This document shows, piece after piece, positions 54,978 through 63,082 of a stretch of DNA of 64,000 nt (positions are counted from its first letter, which is position 1; each line of letters starts with the position of its first letter). The stretch lies in assembly GCA_963704455.1 (NCBI GenBank), contig OY969905.1, forward strand, positions 3,720,001 through 3,784,000. The letters run 5' to 3'. The notes under the pieces were generated by a model. It did no database searches. It saw only the letters and a program-made list of their open reading frames with translations, and was not told the origin of the DNA. Position numbers and translations under genes: made by a program. Source of the DNA: DASTCZ01 sp963704455 (GTDB lineage Bacteria > Acidobacteriota > Terriglobia > Acidiferrales > UBA7541).

Positions 54978-57137
54978 TTGGCAAAGATTCATTTCATTCT
55001 GATCATTCACGCGCATCAGCCGGTCGGGAACTTCGACTCTGTCATCGAGAAGGTCTATCAGCGGTCCTACTTACCTTTTTTGGAGCACCTATCGCGGCAT
55101 CCTTCGGTGCGAATCGGACTGCATTACTCCGGCGCCCTTCTTGAATGGCTGGAAGCCCACCATCCGGAATTCCTTGAAAAACTAGGATCGATGAGCGAAC
55201 GCGGCCAGGTGGAAATCCTCGGCGGCGGATTTTACGAGCCAATCCTGATTGCCATCCCTCCGGAGGATCAGCAGGAGCAGATTCGCCGCATGCGCGAATA
55301 CATCAAGAAGCGATTTGGGCGCGCGCCCGCGGGCGCGTGGCTCGCGGAGCGCGTCTGGGAACCACAGCTTCCTTCCGCGTTGGAGGCGGCGAAAGTCGAA
55401 TACACGCTCCTCGATGACGTGCATTTTACTTCCGCGGGAGTCGAGGCAGAAGATCTATTCGGTTACTACATCGCGGAAGATCTCGGCGCAAAGGTCAAAG
55501 TGATCCCCGGCCTGAAATCCCTGCGATATCTCGTTCCATTCCGCGACGTCGAGGAGACTATCGGTTTCTTGCGAAACGCGAGGGAACATCATCCGGGCGG
55601 AATGGCCGCGATGGGCGATGACTGCGAAAAATTCGGCGCTTGGCCCGGCACATATGACCATTGTTACCGTGACGGCTGGCTGGAGCGATTTTTCGCCGCG
55701 CTGGAGCGCAACCAGGAATGGCTTGCCATTACGCCGCCGGGCGAATACCTGCGCGAGCACGCGCCACTCGGGCGCGCCGATCTGCCCACCGCGTCCTACA
55801 CGGAATTGATGGAATGGGTTTTGCCCACACGAGCGCGCAAGCAGCTTCATGCCTTGGAACAGGAATTCTCCGTGCGGCCGGATGTGCTTCGGTTCCTGCG
55901 TGGAGGCATCTGGCGAGGATTTTTTGGCAAGTATCCGGAAGTGAACCTGCTCCACAAGAAGATGCTGGATGTTTCGCGGAGCATCACAGAAGCGCGCAAG
56001 GGAAGGCTTTCGCCGCCAGCGCGCCGCAAATTTCGAGAGGCGCATACGCACCTGCTTCGCGCGCAGGGTAATGACGCCTACTGGCACGGCGTTTTCGGCG
56101 GGCTTTATTCGCCGCACCTGCGCACGGAGCTGTGGCGCGAGCTGATTCGCGCGGAGGGGCTGATCAATTCGCCGGGCAAGACCCGTTCACGAAACATCAG
56201 TGTCGAATCGAAGGATTTCGACCTCGATGGCATGGACGAGAATTGCGTCAAGGCCCGTAATTTCTCGGCGATCGTGAAGCCTTCGGACGGCGCGACTGTT
56301 GCCGCACTCGATTTCCGCCCCGCGGCTGTCGCCCTGATCAACTCACTGCAGCGCCGGCCGGAGGCGTATCACTCGCGCCTGGCCGAAGCCGCGCGTAGCG
56401 CTGCGGGCGGCGTTGCATCCATTCATGACAGTGTGCGCGTGAAAGAGCCGGGTCTCGAGCAGCGGCTGCGTTACGACCGCTGGCCGCGCCATTCATTCCG
56501 GCTGCTGCTTTTCGCGCAAGAAAAGGCATGGACGGACTACGAAGCACTCAAGCTTGAAGAAAGCGCAGCATTCGCGGCGGGTGCGTACAAACCAAGGGAT
56601 TCCGCGCGAGGCAATGTCGCCTTCGAAATGGAAGCGCCGCTGGAATGGCAGGGAATCGCAACTTCCGCGCTTCACTTGATGGCGATAAAGGAGTTTCGAT
56701 TTGAAGAGAAAGGGGAAGAGTTCAGCGTGGATTGCGCTGTGACTCTGCGCGGAGCGGCAAATTCGATGGCAGCTGGTGTTCGAATGCTAGCAGGGATTGA
56801 GATTGTGCTGAATTTCCTTGCGCCAAACGAGCTGGACAGGTATTTCGAATACAAGCGCGACGCGAAGCTCGAAAGGCAGCGCCTCGGCTGGGGCGGAGAA
56901 ATTTCGGACACCACGCTGCGCGTTGTGGACGATTGGCAAAACGTTGCGGCTGATTTCGAAACGCCGCCCGGCGGAAAGATTTGGGTAGCGCCAATTGAAA
57001 CCGTCTCGGAATCCGAGGAAGGATTTGAGCGCGTTTATCAGGGCTCGCAGATTCTCGGACTCTCATCGGTGGAGCTCAAGCCCGGCAATGAATGGGCAGG
57101 CCGTTGGCAGCTAAGAGTCAGCAAGTCGCACCGGTGA
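54978..57137 (+). CDS. GH57 family glycoside hydrolase, 4-alpha-glucanotransferase type
   Basis: A 719-aa enzyme acting on alpha-1,4-glucans such as starch or glycogen. The GH57 core begins 'IHFILIIHAHQPVGNFDSVIE'. The catalytic nucleophile region is 'GAWLAERVWEPQLP', with the Glu, and the acid/base region is 'GGMAAMGDDCEKFGAWP', with the Asp. 'NDAYWHGVFGGLYSPHLRTELW' is typical of the glucanotransferase subgroup. C-terminal beta-rich domains (DUF1925/1926 type) follow to residue 719. Start TTG 54978 has GGAG 7 bp upstream; the longer ORF would overlap DUF309. Confidence 0.88.
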   Translation: MAKIHFILIIHAHQPVGNFDSVIEKVYQRSYLPFLEHLSRHPSVRIGLHYSGALLEWLEAHHPEFLEKLGSMSERGQVEILGGGFYEPILIAIPPEDQQEQIRRMREYIKKRFGRAPAGAWLAERVWEPQLPSALEAAKVEYTLLDDVHFTSAGVEAEDLFGYYIAEDLGAKVKVIPGLKSLRYLVPFRDVEETIGFLRNAREHHPGGMAAMGDDCEKFGAWPGTYDHCYRDGWLERFFAALERNQEWLAITPPGEYLREHAPLGRADLPTASYTELMEWVLPTRARKQLHALEQEFSVRPDVLRFLRGGIWRGFFGKYPEVNLLHKKMLDVSRSITEARKGRLSPPARRKFREAHTHLLRAQGNDAYWHGVFGGLYSPHLRTELWRELIRAEGLINSPGKTRSRNISVESKDFDLDGMDENCVKARNFSAIVKPSDGATVAALDFRPAAVALINSLQRRPEAYHSRLAEAARSAAGGVASIHDSVRVKEPGLEQRLRYDRWPRHSFRLLLFAQEKAWTDYEALKLEESAAFAAGAYKPRDSARGNVAFEMEAPLEWQGIATSALHLMAIKEFRFEEKGEEFSVDCAVTLRGAANSMAAGVRMLAGIEIVLNFLAPNELDRYFEYKRDAKLERQRLGWGGEISDTTLRVVDDWQNVAADFETPPGGKIWVAPIETVSESEEGFERVYQGSQILGLSSVELKPGNEWAGRWQLRVSKSHR

Positions 57138-57232
57138 TTTTTCGCAGAATCATGGCAACGAGTTTCACGTGCGAGCAGTTGCCACGGATTCGGAGCATCT
57201 GCTAGATTCAACCCACGGAGGGCAGCACTCGA

Positions 57233-57424
57233 ATGCCGCTGAATGAGGAGCTACTGAAAATTCTGGCCTGCCCGGAGTGTCTGAAACCGGTCCGCGCGCT
57301 TCCGGATGACAAGGGATTGGAGTGCGAGGCGTGCGGCCGCATCTATCCTATTCGCGACGGCTTCCCCGTGATGTTGCCCGAGGAAGCCAGCGCTCCCACA
57401 CGTAACGTGTCTTCGCGGTCCTGA
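57233..57424 (+). CDS. Trm112-like zinc-ribbon protein
   Basis: A 63-aa protein with the Trm112/UPF0434 pattern: 'LLKILACPECLKPV' and 'LECEACGRIYPIRDGFPVMLPEEA', where two CxxC pairs bind Zn. Eukaryotic and archaeal Trm112 activate methyltransferases; the bacterial role is less clear. GGAGG precedes ATG 57233. It lies 95 bp downstream of the GH57 gene. Confidence 0.9.
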   Translation: MPLNEELLKILACPECLKPVRALPDDKGLECEACGRIYPIRDGFPVMLPEEASAPTRNVSSRS

Positions 57425-57502
57425 CGGTTCGCTTTAGGTCCACGCATAAATACTGGCGCAACCGGATTGTTTTCACACACCAGAAGAAATTGCGCGAGAT
57501 CT

Positions 57503-57967
57503 TTAAAACGGCGGATAACTCAGAGCTATATTGCTCGTTTCGACCCAGATGCGCACCTCTTTGGTGCTGCGGCTTTTTGGCAAATCGTTGGGATCGGGAA
57601 ATGGCAGGAAGGGACTCACCTCAGCGACAACAATGACACCGCTTCCTCCTTTTGTAGGCGAGCTTACGGATTCGATCTGGTAACTTTTCACGGGGCCGTA
57701 AATTCCGTTTGCGCCCCAATCATCGAGAAAATCCTTGTAGGGATACCGGTTCGGTTCCGGCTTCCACAACTTATAAGCAAGCTCCGTATTTCCCGTGCTG
57801 AGCGCCTCAAAAAAGTGACCGGCGGCGGTGCGCTCCGGGATGTGAAGGTAGCCGAATATGAGCCACCAAATGCCGAGGCCTCCCAAAGCCACGGCTGCAA
57901 ACAGCATGAATAAGTACCGCCGCTTCTTCGCCTGCGGGTCTTCACTGGTTGTGTCAAATAATCCCAT
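57503..57967 (-). CDS. Small membrane-anchored protein of unknown function
   Basis: A 154-aa protein with one helix ('YLFMLFAAVALGGLGIWWLIFGYL', about residues 18-41) near the N terminus and an external domain ('AAGHFFEALSTGNTELAYKLWKPEP...WVETSNIALSYPPF') that resembles DUF4878-type pseudo-NTF2 folds. No role is assigned. It is 9 bp downstream of an ABC-2 permease relic, which suggests that it was once part of that operon. Confidence 0.65.
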   Translation of the reverse strand: MGLFDTTSEDPQAKKRRYLFMLFAAVALGGLGIWWLIFGYLHIPERTAAGHFFEALSTGNTELAYKLWKPEPNRYPYKDFLDDWGANGIYGPVKSYQIESVSSPTKGGSGVIVVAEVSPFLPFPDPNDLPKSRSTKEVRIWVETSNIALSYPPF

Positions 57968-57975
57968 TCGATCCC

Positions 57976-58125
57976 TCAGAGTTGCCGCTTGAACATTGTG
58001 ATGCAGAGAGTGATAAACACCAGGAAGAAAACTAACAGAACTCCGACATCCGTGTAAATGCCGGCGAAGCCCGTGTTTTTCAAAAACAGGTTCTTCAGCG
58101 CGTGAACGGGAGTTAGGAACGCGGA
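57976..58125 (-). pseudogene. 3' relic of an ABC-2-type transporter permease
   Basis: The minus strand reads 'FLTPVHALKNLFLKNTGFAGIYTDVGVLLVFFLVFITLCITMFKRQL' and then stops. This is the last two helices and C terminus of an ABC-2 permease. The upstream part is absent: it abuts the stop codon of the pyrophosphatase-like gene in the same frame. No start codon is present. Confidence 0.6.
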
Positions 58126-58578
58126 TTACTTATGGGCCGAATCGGGTGAGTCTCGATGCGATGAGATGTATTCGATGGCGTCCTCGCGGCCTCGAAACAT
58201 GCCGACGCGGATGGTCTTGCCGGGGATGTGATCGAACACGTGGCTGACAAATTCTGTGAGCGCGCGCTCCACGTCTTGCGTCATTGGAACTTTTTCACTT
58301 CGAATCACCGCCAAGACGTTGTGGTCTATCTTCCCGTCTTCAAATTGTTCCATCAAGCCGATGGGATCGCATTCCACGACGAGGCCGGTGCTTAGAGGTT
58401 TTTCGGTCAGGAAAAAGCAGTCAACGCTAAGTCCGTCGTCCGCGGCAGTATCCAAAATAAATCCGTATGGAAATGGGTATGCGCGTGAAACACCACTAGT
58501 TCCAAGTAGCGCCAAGGTCTTTTCGTTGTGCGAGTGCTTTATCCGAGAGCCAGCCTCGTTTTGTACGAAAGCCTTCAT
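58126..58578 (-). CDS. Divergent inorganic pyrophosphatase-like protein
   Basis: A 150-aa protein. The core 'YPFPYGFILDTAADDGLSVDCFFLTEKPL', 'LVVECDPIGLMEQFEDGKIDHNVLAV' aligns with family I inorganic pyrophosphatase. The usual DGDPLDVLV metal site is altered to 'DDGLSVDCFFL' and the DDK motif to 'IDHN', so activity is doubtful. It begins at ATG 58578 ('MKAFVQNEAGSRI'). The first 46 residues recur as a fragment next to the intact ddl (61735-61875), where the rest of the gene is lost. Confidence 0.65.
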   Translation of the reverse strand: MKAFVQNEAGSRIKHSHNEKTLALLGTSGVSRAYPFPYGFILDTAADDGLSVDCFFLTEKPLSTGLVVECDPIGLMEQFEDGKIDHNVLAVIRSEKVPMTQDVERALTEFVSHVFDHIPGKTIRVGMFRGREDAIEYISSHRDSPDSAHK

Positions 58579-58612
58579 TCCTCGATCTCCAGGTCTCGCG
58601 GAAAGGGACGGG

Positions 58613-58720
58613 CTACCCTTCCAACGCGCCCGCGGCCCCGGCGGGCAGCTCGATGTCGTACTTCGTGCGCGACTTCTCACAATGCGCCTCCAGCGCCAAT
58701 TGGATCAGCCGGGTCGCGAG
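58613..58720 (-). pseudogene. 3' fragment of a D-alanine-D-alanine ligase gene
   Basis: Minus-strand codons read 'ATRLIQLALEAHCEKSRTKYDIELPAGAAGALEG' and stop. This closely matches the last residues of the intact Ddl at 61911 ('SRLIDLAFEAHREKARTKFAIELPAGAAGALES'). The remainder of the gene is absent. It lies directly upstream of the pyrophosphatase-like gene, the same order as in the intact copy. Confidence 0.8.
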
Positions 58721-59027
58721 TTGATGCGCAAAGCCACGCATGACGGCAAGAGGATCACCTATGAACTGCTGGATCGCAATCCCCCAAGTTACTAAAGCGC
58801 CGCATCGCCAATGTGAACCTGCCCTACTCCGGCACGTGGACATACTCGATTCAGCCCGTCAGCCCGATGGCGGAACGGCGACCGTCCGGGCCACCGAAGA
58901 TGGGCAAGTCTACAACCCGTTGTTCCGTTTCATCTCGCGCTTTGTGGTCCGCCAAACGCGCACAATTGACGCTTACCGCCATAGATTGGGCAAAGCGACC
59001 GGACAGGAAGTCGAGGTCGGAGATTGA
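58711..59027 (+). pseudogene. SRPBCC-family protein remnant with two frameshifts
   Basis: Plus-strand pieces in three frames read 'ELMRKATHDGKRITYELLDRNPPS' (to 58794), 'LKRRIANVNLPYSGTWTYSIQPVSP' (to about 58868) and 'DGGTATVRATEDGQVYNPLFRFISRF...GQEVEVGD' (to 59027). Joined, they match the C-terminal part of SRPBCC/polyketide-cyclase-like proteins. The 5' end is missing. It is an inactive relic that lies across the ddl fragment. Confidence 0.7.
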
Positions 59028-59162
59028 TCTCGCGGTACCCGAGAGATTTGGCTGCAACTCCCGGGCATGCTTCGAACAGTGGTCTTCTCCCGCTGGTTTC
59101 CAGGGGAAGGAAATTAAGTTTTGTTTCTCTAGGTTGTCTTGCATTTTGACGAGCGACATGAC

Positions 59163-59627
59163 TTAAGACCAAAGATGAGAGTCGTAGAGATAGAGAGCGT
59201 TTCCATCTCGGTCCTGAAAAGCCGCACGCCGGAGTGGATAATGAGACCTTTGGAGAATTGTGGCGAGGCTGAAACCGCGTCTCGTTCCTTCTGCCCGACT
59301 GGTTACAGCGTACGGGACCAGGGCAAGGTGCAAAAGATTGAGGTTAGGCACATGCGGGATATTCATCGCAACGTGAGTGCCCGAACCGACCTTTGCAACT
59401 ATGTAATTCTCCTCTGCCAATTTATCGTATGCGATGAGAACAGTGTTGCGAGAAATGCCGAGCATCTTTGCCAGGGCGCGACTGGATGCCAGCCGTTCTC
59501 CCTTCCAAAAGTCACCAGAAAGAATCCGCTCACGCAAGGTGAGGTAAAGTCGGCGATGTAGAGCGACTCCCGCGAAGTGCTCAAGCGCAAACGGAGGCGT
59601 TTTCAATGAGGGAGGACGCTTAGCCAT
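59163..59627 (-). CDS. GntR/MocR-type regulator, truncated to its DNA-binding part
   Basis: A 154-aa protein. The winged-helix domain ('LYLTLRERILSGDFWKGERLASSRALAKMLGISRNTVLIAYDKLAEENYIVAKVGSGTHV') is that of MocR/PdxR regulators, but the ~350-residue aminotransferase domain is absent. The C terminus ends 'AFQDRDGNALYLYDSHLWS', which resembles the last strand of a VOC protein, so the tail probably comes from a fused remnant. It may still bind DNA but could not sense a PLP ligand. It is divergent from the VOC gene and flanked by direct repeats at 59654-59685. Confidence 0.75.
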   Translation of the reverse strand: MAKRPPSLKTPPFALEHFAGVALHRRLYLTLRERILSGDFWKGERLASSRALAKMLGISRNTVLIAYDKLAEENYIVAKVGSGTHVAMNIPHVPNLNLLHLALVPYAVTSRAEGTRRGFSLATILQRSHYPLRRAAFQDRDGNALYLYDSHLWS

Positions 59628-59653
59628 CTACCGTTGCTCCATTTGAGCCTCTG

Positions 59654-59685
59654 CGCAAAATGGTACCTTTTTTTCCGCAAAATGG
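59654..59685. promoter_or_regulatory. Two CGCAAAATGG direct repeats, candidate MocR operator
   Basis: CGCAAAATGG occurs at 59654-59663 and 59676-59685, 22 bp apart (two helical turns), in the divergent promoter region between the truncated MocR gene and the VOC gene. MocR/PdxR regulators are known to bind such direct repeats. Confidence 0.6.
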
Positions 59686-59749
59686 CACTTGCGCGAGCGC
59701 AGCCGGACAACCTAGAGTCGTGCTGAATTTCGATTCTCAAGGAGGAACT

Positions 59750-60136
59750 ATGGCCGTTGTAACAATACGTGTTTCGAACATGGATCGCGCTGTTCGTTTC
59801 TATACCGACGTTCTCGGGATGAGATTGGCGTATCGGTTTGGCGATGATTGGGCGACGCTCAAGACCGAAGATGGAATGACAGTCGGCTTGCATCCCGCTT
59901 CCAAGGAATCGCCAGCCGGAAGAAAGGGTTCGATTACTCTCGGGTTCGAGGTCTCGGGATCCATCGAGAAGGCGGTCGTAGCGATGAAGGAGAGAGGTGT
60001 GAAGTTCGTAGGTCCGATCGTAGACGACAAAGAGGTCAAGGCAGCTTACTTCGAAGATCCCGATGGTAATGAGATGTATTTTGTCGAAGTCCAACAGCAA
60101 TGGAAGGACCACGATAAGACCAAAATTGCTGTCTAG
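59750..60136 (+). CDS. VOC (glyoxalase/bleomycin-resistance) family protein
   Basis: A 128-aa single-module VOC protein. It starts 'MAVVTIRVSNMDRAVRFYTDVLGMRLAYRFGDDW' and ends with 'AAYFEDPDGNEMYFVEV', the standard fold and metal-ligand pattern. AAGGAGG lies 6 bp upstream of ATG 59750; the ORF to 59660 lies in the promoter. It is a paralogue of the protein at the left edge of the window. Function is not assigned; its regulator is probably the neighbouring truncated MocR. Confidence 0.88.
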   Translation: MAVVTIRVSNMDRAVRFYTDVLGMRLAYRFGDDWATLKTEDGMTVGLHPASKESPAGRKGSITLGFEVSGSIEKAVVAMKERGVKFVGPIVDDKEVKAAYFEDPDGNEMYFVEVQQQWKDHDKTKIAV

Positions 60137-60192
60137 GCCCTCACAGCTCCGACTGGATTCAACTTTCAGGACGTAGACGAGATGATGGGGCC

Positions 60193-60801
60193 GTGAAAAC
60201 ATCAGGAACGGTCGATCTCTACCGGAAATACTTCAAGGAATATGTCGCTTCCCGAAACCCTGCGTTGGTGAAAGTCGGCCCGGCGATGTATCTCTCGATC
60301 AGCGGAAATGGTGCGCCCGGAAGCACGGCGTTTACGGAGGCGATCGGAGCACTGTATGGTGTCGCCTTTACCGTCAAGATGGCGCGCAAGTTCGCCGGAA
60401 AGCGTGATTACGTCGTTTCGAAGCTCGAAGGCCTGTGGCCGAATTTCAGTTCCTCGGATAAGAACCAATGGAGCTGGCAGTTGCTGATTCGAACCCCCAA
60501 ATTCGTTACTCAGAAGGAAGTCACGAATGCGGTTGGCGTCCTGTTGAAACGAGGCAAGAGTGCGGACGTGCGGCGCGTGGGCTTGGAATCGCTGGAAGAA
60601 GGGTTATGTGTTCAGGTCTTACACGTGGGGCCCTACGATAACGAGAGCCCAACGATAGCTGGGATGAAGTCCTATGCAGAAGGCGAGGGTCTGAAGTTGC
60701 GAGGCGTGCACCACGAAATCTATTTATCGGATCCGCGCCGCGTCTCGCCAGCCAAGCTCAAAACCATCCTGCGACACCCAGTCGAGAGAGTCGTGGCGTA
60801 A
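60193..60801 (+). CDS. GyrI-like small-molecule-binding domain protein
   Basis: A 202-aa protein. The region 'LVKVGPAMYLSISGNGAPGSTAFTEAIGALYGVAFTVKM' and the C-terminal 'VLHVGPYDNESPTIAGMKSYAEGEGLKLRGVHHEIYLSDPRRV' match the GyrI-like (SbmC/AraC effector) domain. Such proteins bind hydrophobic cations or DNA gyrase. The start is GTG 60193 ('MKTSGTVDLYRKYFKEY'); no ATG fits. It lies 57 bp after the VOC gene and is probably in the same operon. Confidence 0.8.
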   Translation: MKTSGTVDLYRKYFKEYVASRNPALVKVGPAMYLSISGNGAPGSTAFTEAIGALYGVAFTVKMARKFAGKRDYVVSKLEGLWPNFSSSDKNQWSWQLLIRTPKFVTQKEVTNAVGVLLKRGKSADVRRVGLESLEEGLCVQVLHVGPYDNESPTIAGMKSYAEGEGLKLRGVHHEIYLSDPRRVSPAKLKTILRHPVERVVA

Positions 60802-60814
60802 AGGGAAGGAACCC

Positions 60815-60961
60815 ATGTGTCCTGCATGCATGGCGAAGGCAGCGTTGATGTTCGGTAGTGTGGTGACGACCGGTGGACTTGCCGCGCTGATTTTGAAGAT
60901 AGTTCGTTCGAAGAAGATCGTGAAGGCCGCTGGTGAATGCAACCCAAAGGAGAAGGGGTAA
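60815..60961 (+). CDS. 48-aa small membrane protein with a CPAC motif
   Basis: ATG 60815 follows a GGAAGGA-type site after the GyrI-like stop. The product 'MCPACMAKAALMFGSVVTTGG...' has a CxxC near the N terminus and one hydrophobic helix (about 8-28) followed by a basic tail. The stop codon TAA (60959-60961) overlaps the ATG of the DUF899 gene by one base, which implies coupled translation. It is shorter than usual gene-finding cut-offs. Function is unknown; CxxC and the neighbour suggest a redox link. Confidence 0.7.
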   Translation: MCPACMAKAALMFGSVVTTGGLAALILKIVRSKKIVKAAGECNPKEKG

Positions 60962-61674
60962 TGAATATATGCAGTATCGAGCATTCTAGAGTCGTACCGC
61001 ATGCTGAATGGCTTGACGTCCGAAAGAAGCTGCTGAGAAAGGAGAAGGAGTTCACGCGGCTGCGCGACAAATTGGCCCTGCAGAGGCGTGAGCTGCCGTG
61101 TGAGAAGGTGGAGAAACGGTATGTTTTCGACGGAGCGAATGGGAAACAAACCCTACCGGAACTTTTCGACGGGAGAAGCCAACTCGTCGTCTACCACTTC
61201 ATGTTTGACCCTAGCTGGGAGGCAGGATGCCCGCACTGCTCATTCTGGGCCGACAACTTCAATCCAATCATCGTGCACCTGAACCATCGTGACGTGACTA
61301 TGATCGCCGTGTCTCGTGCGCGATACGGGAAGCTGGCGGCATACGAGGAACGGATGGGGTGGAGTTTCAAGTGGGTCTCATCGCACGAGACAGATTTCAA
61401 TTTCGATTACCACGTGTCGTTCACGCCGGAAGCGTTGGCCAATAATAGAGCCTTCTACAACTTCGGAACGCAAGCTCCACATGGCACGGAGGAGCAAGGT
61501 GTCAGCGTGTTTTGCAGGGACGCGGCAGGCAGCATCTTTCACACGTATTCAACTCATGCTCGTGGCATCGACCTGATGAATACAGCCTACAACTATCTTG
61601 ATCTGACCCCAAAGGGCCGGGATGAAGATGGTCGCGGACAGTTCTGGGTCCGGCGCCACGATGAGTATAAATAA
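60961..61674 (+). CDS. DUF899 thioredoxin-like protein
   Basis: A 237-aa cytosolic protein of the DUF899 family (thioredoxin-like fold). The pattern 'WLDVRKKLLRKEKEFTRLRDKLALQRRELP', 'VYHFMFDPSWEAGCPHCSFWADNFN', 'ARYGKLAAYEERMGWSFKWVSSHETDFNFDYHVSF' and 'GVSVFCRDAAGSIFHTYSTHARGIDLMNTAYNYLDLTPKGRDE' is characteristic. The CPHC motif is the probable redox site. I start at ATG 60961 because of the overlap with the small gene upstream. Confidence 0.92.
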   Translation: MNICSIEHSRVVPHAEWLDVRKKLLRKEKEFTRLRDKLALQRRELPCEKVEKRYVFDGANGKQTLPELFDGRSQLVVYHFMFDPSWEAGCPHCSFWADNFNPIIVHLNHRDVTMIAVSRARYGKLAAYEERMGWSFKWVSSHETDFNFDYHVSFTPEALANNRAFYNFGTQAPHGTEEQGVSVFCRDAAGSIFHTYSTHARGIDLMNTAYNYLDLTPKGRDEDGRGQFWVRRHDEYK

Positions 61675-61734
61675 GCGTAAGGGTTGAGGACCACGTGCGG
61701 AACGAAGTATCAGCGCACCTCCGAAATTGAGTCC

Positions 61735-61875
61735 GAGTGACAACATATCCCGAAAAAATCCACTCGGATTTGGGTAATCCCATGAAACGTGGCTCATCCC
61801 AATTAATTCAAGCGTCTTTTCGTTGTGCGAATGCTTTATCCGAGAGCCTGCCTCGTTTTGGACAAACGCTTTCAT
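61735..61875 (-). pseudogene. 5' fragment of the pyrophosphatase-like gene
   Basis: From ATG 61875 the minus strand gives 'MKAFVQNEAGSRIKHSHNEKTLELIG' and then 'WDYPNPSGFFRDMLS'. It is a diverged copy of the first 46 residues of the gene at 58126-58578. Similarity ends near 61737 and a chance frame continues. It directly follows the stop of intact ddl, as in copy one. Confidence 0.8.
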
Positions 61876-61910
61876 TTCACGAGTTCCGATTCTTTGGGAG
61901 AGCAGTGAAG

Positions 61911-63047
61911 TTAAGACTCCAGCGCGCCAGCGGCTCCGGCCGGCAATTCGATGGCGAATTTTGTTCGCGCCTTCTCGCGGTGTGCTTCAAACGCGAGATC
62001 TATCAGGCGGCTTATCAATTCGCGGTAGGGAATTCCACTCGCTTCCCACATTTTCGGATACATGCTGATGGAGGTGAAGCCCGGGATCGTATTGATTTCA
62101 TTGATGTAAATGCGGTTGGTGCGTTTCTCAAGAAAGAAATCCACGCGCGCCATGCCCGCGCACTCAAGGCACCTGAATGCGCGGACGGCAAAGTCTTGAA
62201 ACTTTGCCACTTGAGCACGCTTGAGCGGCGCGGGGATCACGAGTTTAGTCCCGTCCTCCAGATACTTTGCAGCGTAATCGTAAAATTCGCGGTGCGGGAC
62301 GATTTCGCCGGGGATCGAAGCCTTCGGCGATTCATTCCCGAGCACAGCGACTTCGATTTCGCGCGCGGTCAGACCTTTTTCGACGACAATTTTTTGCGCA
62401 AACTCAGCGGCAAGGTCCAGCGCTTTGGGCAATTCGTGCCGGCTGTGGACTTTCGTCATTCCCACCGAAGACCCGAGCGTCGCCGGCTTGACGAACACTG
62501 GGAAGCGCAACTCCTTCGAGACCAGTTTCAGCACATCCGCAGCCTTTCGTTCCCACGCGCTGCGGGGAAACGCGACATAAGGCGCTACGGGAAGCCCTTC
62601 ATCGCGGAAGAGACGCTTCTGAACATCTTTGTCCATGCCCACCGCGGAGCCCAGCACGCCGGCGCCGACGTATGGCAGCCCAGCAAGTTCAAGCAGCCCC
62701 TGCACGGTGCCATCCTCACCAAAAGTTCCGTGAAGGACCGGGAAGACGACATCCACCATTACGCTCGGCCCGCCCGCCGCGGCGGCAAACGGCATCAGCA
62801 CTCCGGCTGTCGGATCTGGCGGGAGCATAACGCGCTCGCCCGACTTGAGAACCTCCGGCAGCATTTTCTGTGCGCCAGTGCCGACAAGCCACCGGCCGTC
62901 CTTTGAAATTCCGATGGGCACGGCCTCATATTTTTCTGGATCGAGAGCGCGGATGACGGACGCGGCGGAGCTCAGCGAAACTTCGTGCTCGCCGGAGCGT
63001 CCGCCGAAAAGCACTCCCACGCGGATGCGTTTACCTGGTTTACTCAT
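61911..63047 (-). CDS. ddl: D-alanine--D-alanine ligase
   Basis: Makes the D-Ala-D-Ala dipeptide for peptidoglycan. The ATP-grasp pattern is complete: 'VGVLFGGRSGEHEVSLSSA', 'LHGTFGEDGTVQGLLELAGLPYVG', 'VFVKPATLGSSVGMTKV', 'GMARVDFFLE' and 'IYINEINTIPGFTSISMYPKMWEA'. At 378 aa it is slightly longer than the basic enzyme. The start is ATG 63047. It is the intact copy of the gene whose 3' end recurs at 58613-58720. Confidence 0.94.
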   Translation of the reverse strand: MSKPGKRIRVGVLFGGRSGEHEVSLSSAASVIRALDPEKYEAVPIGISKDGRWLVGTGAQKMLPEVLKSGERVMLPPDPTAGVLMPFAAAAGGPSVMVDVVFPVLHGTFGEDGTVQGLLELAGLPYVGAGVLGSAVGMDKDVQKRLFRDEGLPVAPYVAFPRSAWERKAADVLKLVSKELRFPVFVKPATLGSSVGMTKVHSRHELPKALDLAAEFAQKIVVEKGLTAREIEVAVLGNESPKASIPGEIVPHREFYDYAAKYLEDGTKLVIPAPLKRAQVAKFQDFAVRAFRCLECAGMARVDFFLEKRTNRIYINEINTIPGFTSISMYPKMWEASGIPYRELISRLIDLAFEAHREKARTKFAIELPAGAAGALES

Positions 63048-63082
63048 AGCCGGGAAAATGGTCTCCTTGAAGTACTCCGCCG

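Noticed and set aside
61549..61735. Continuation of the pyrophosphatase-like fragment as a 108-aa protein
   Set aside because: Similarity to the full copy stops near 61737 and the rest is antisense to the DUF899 gene.
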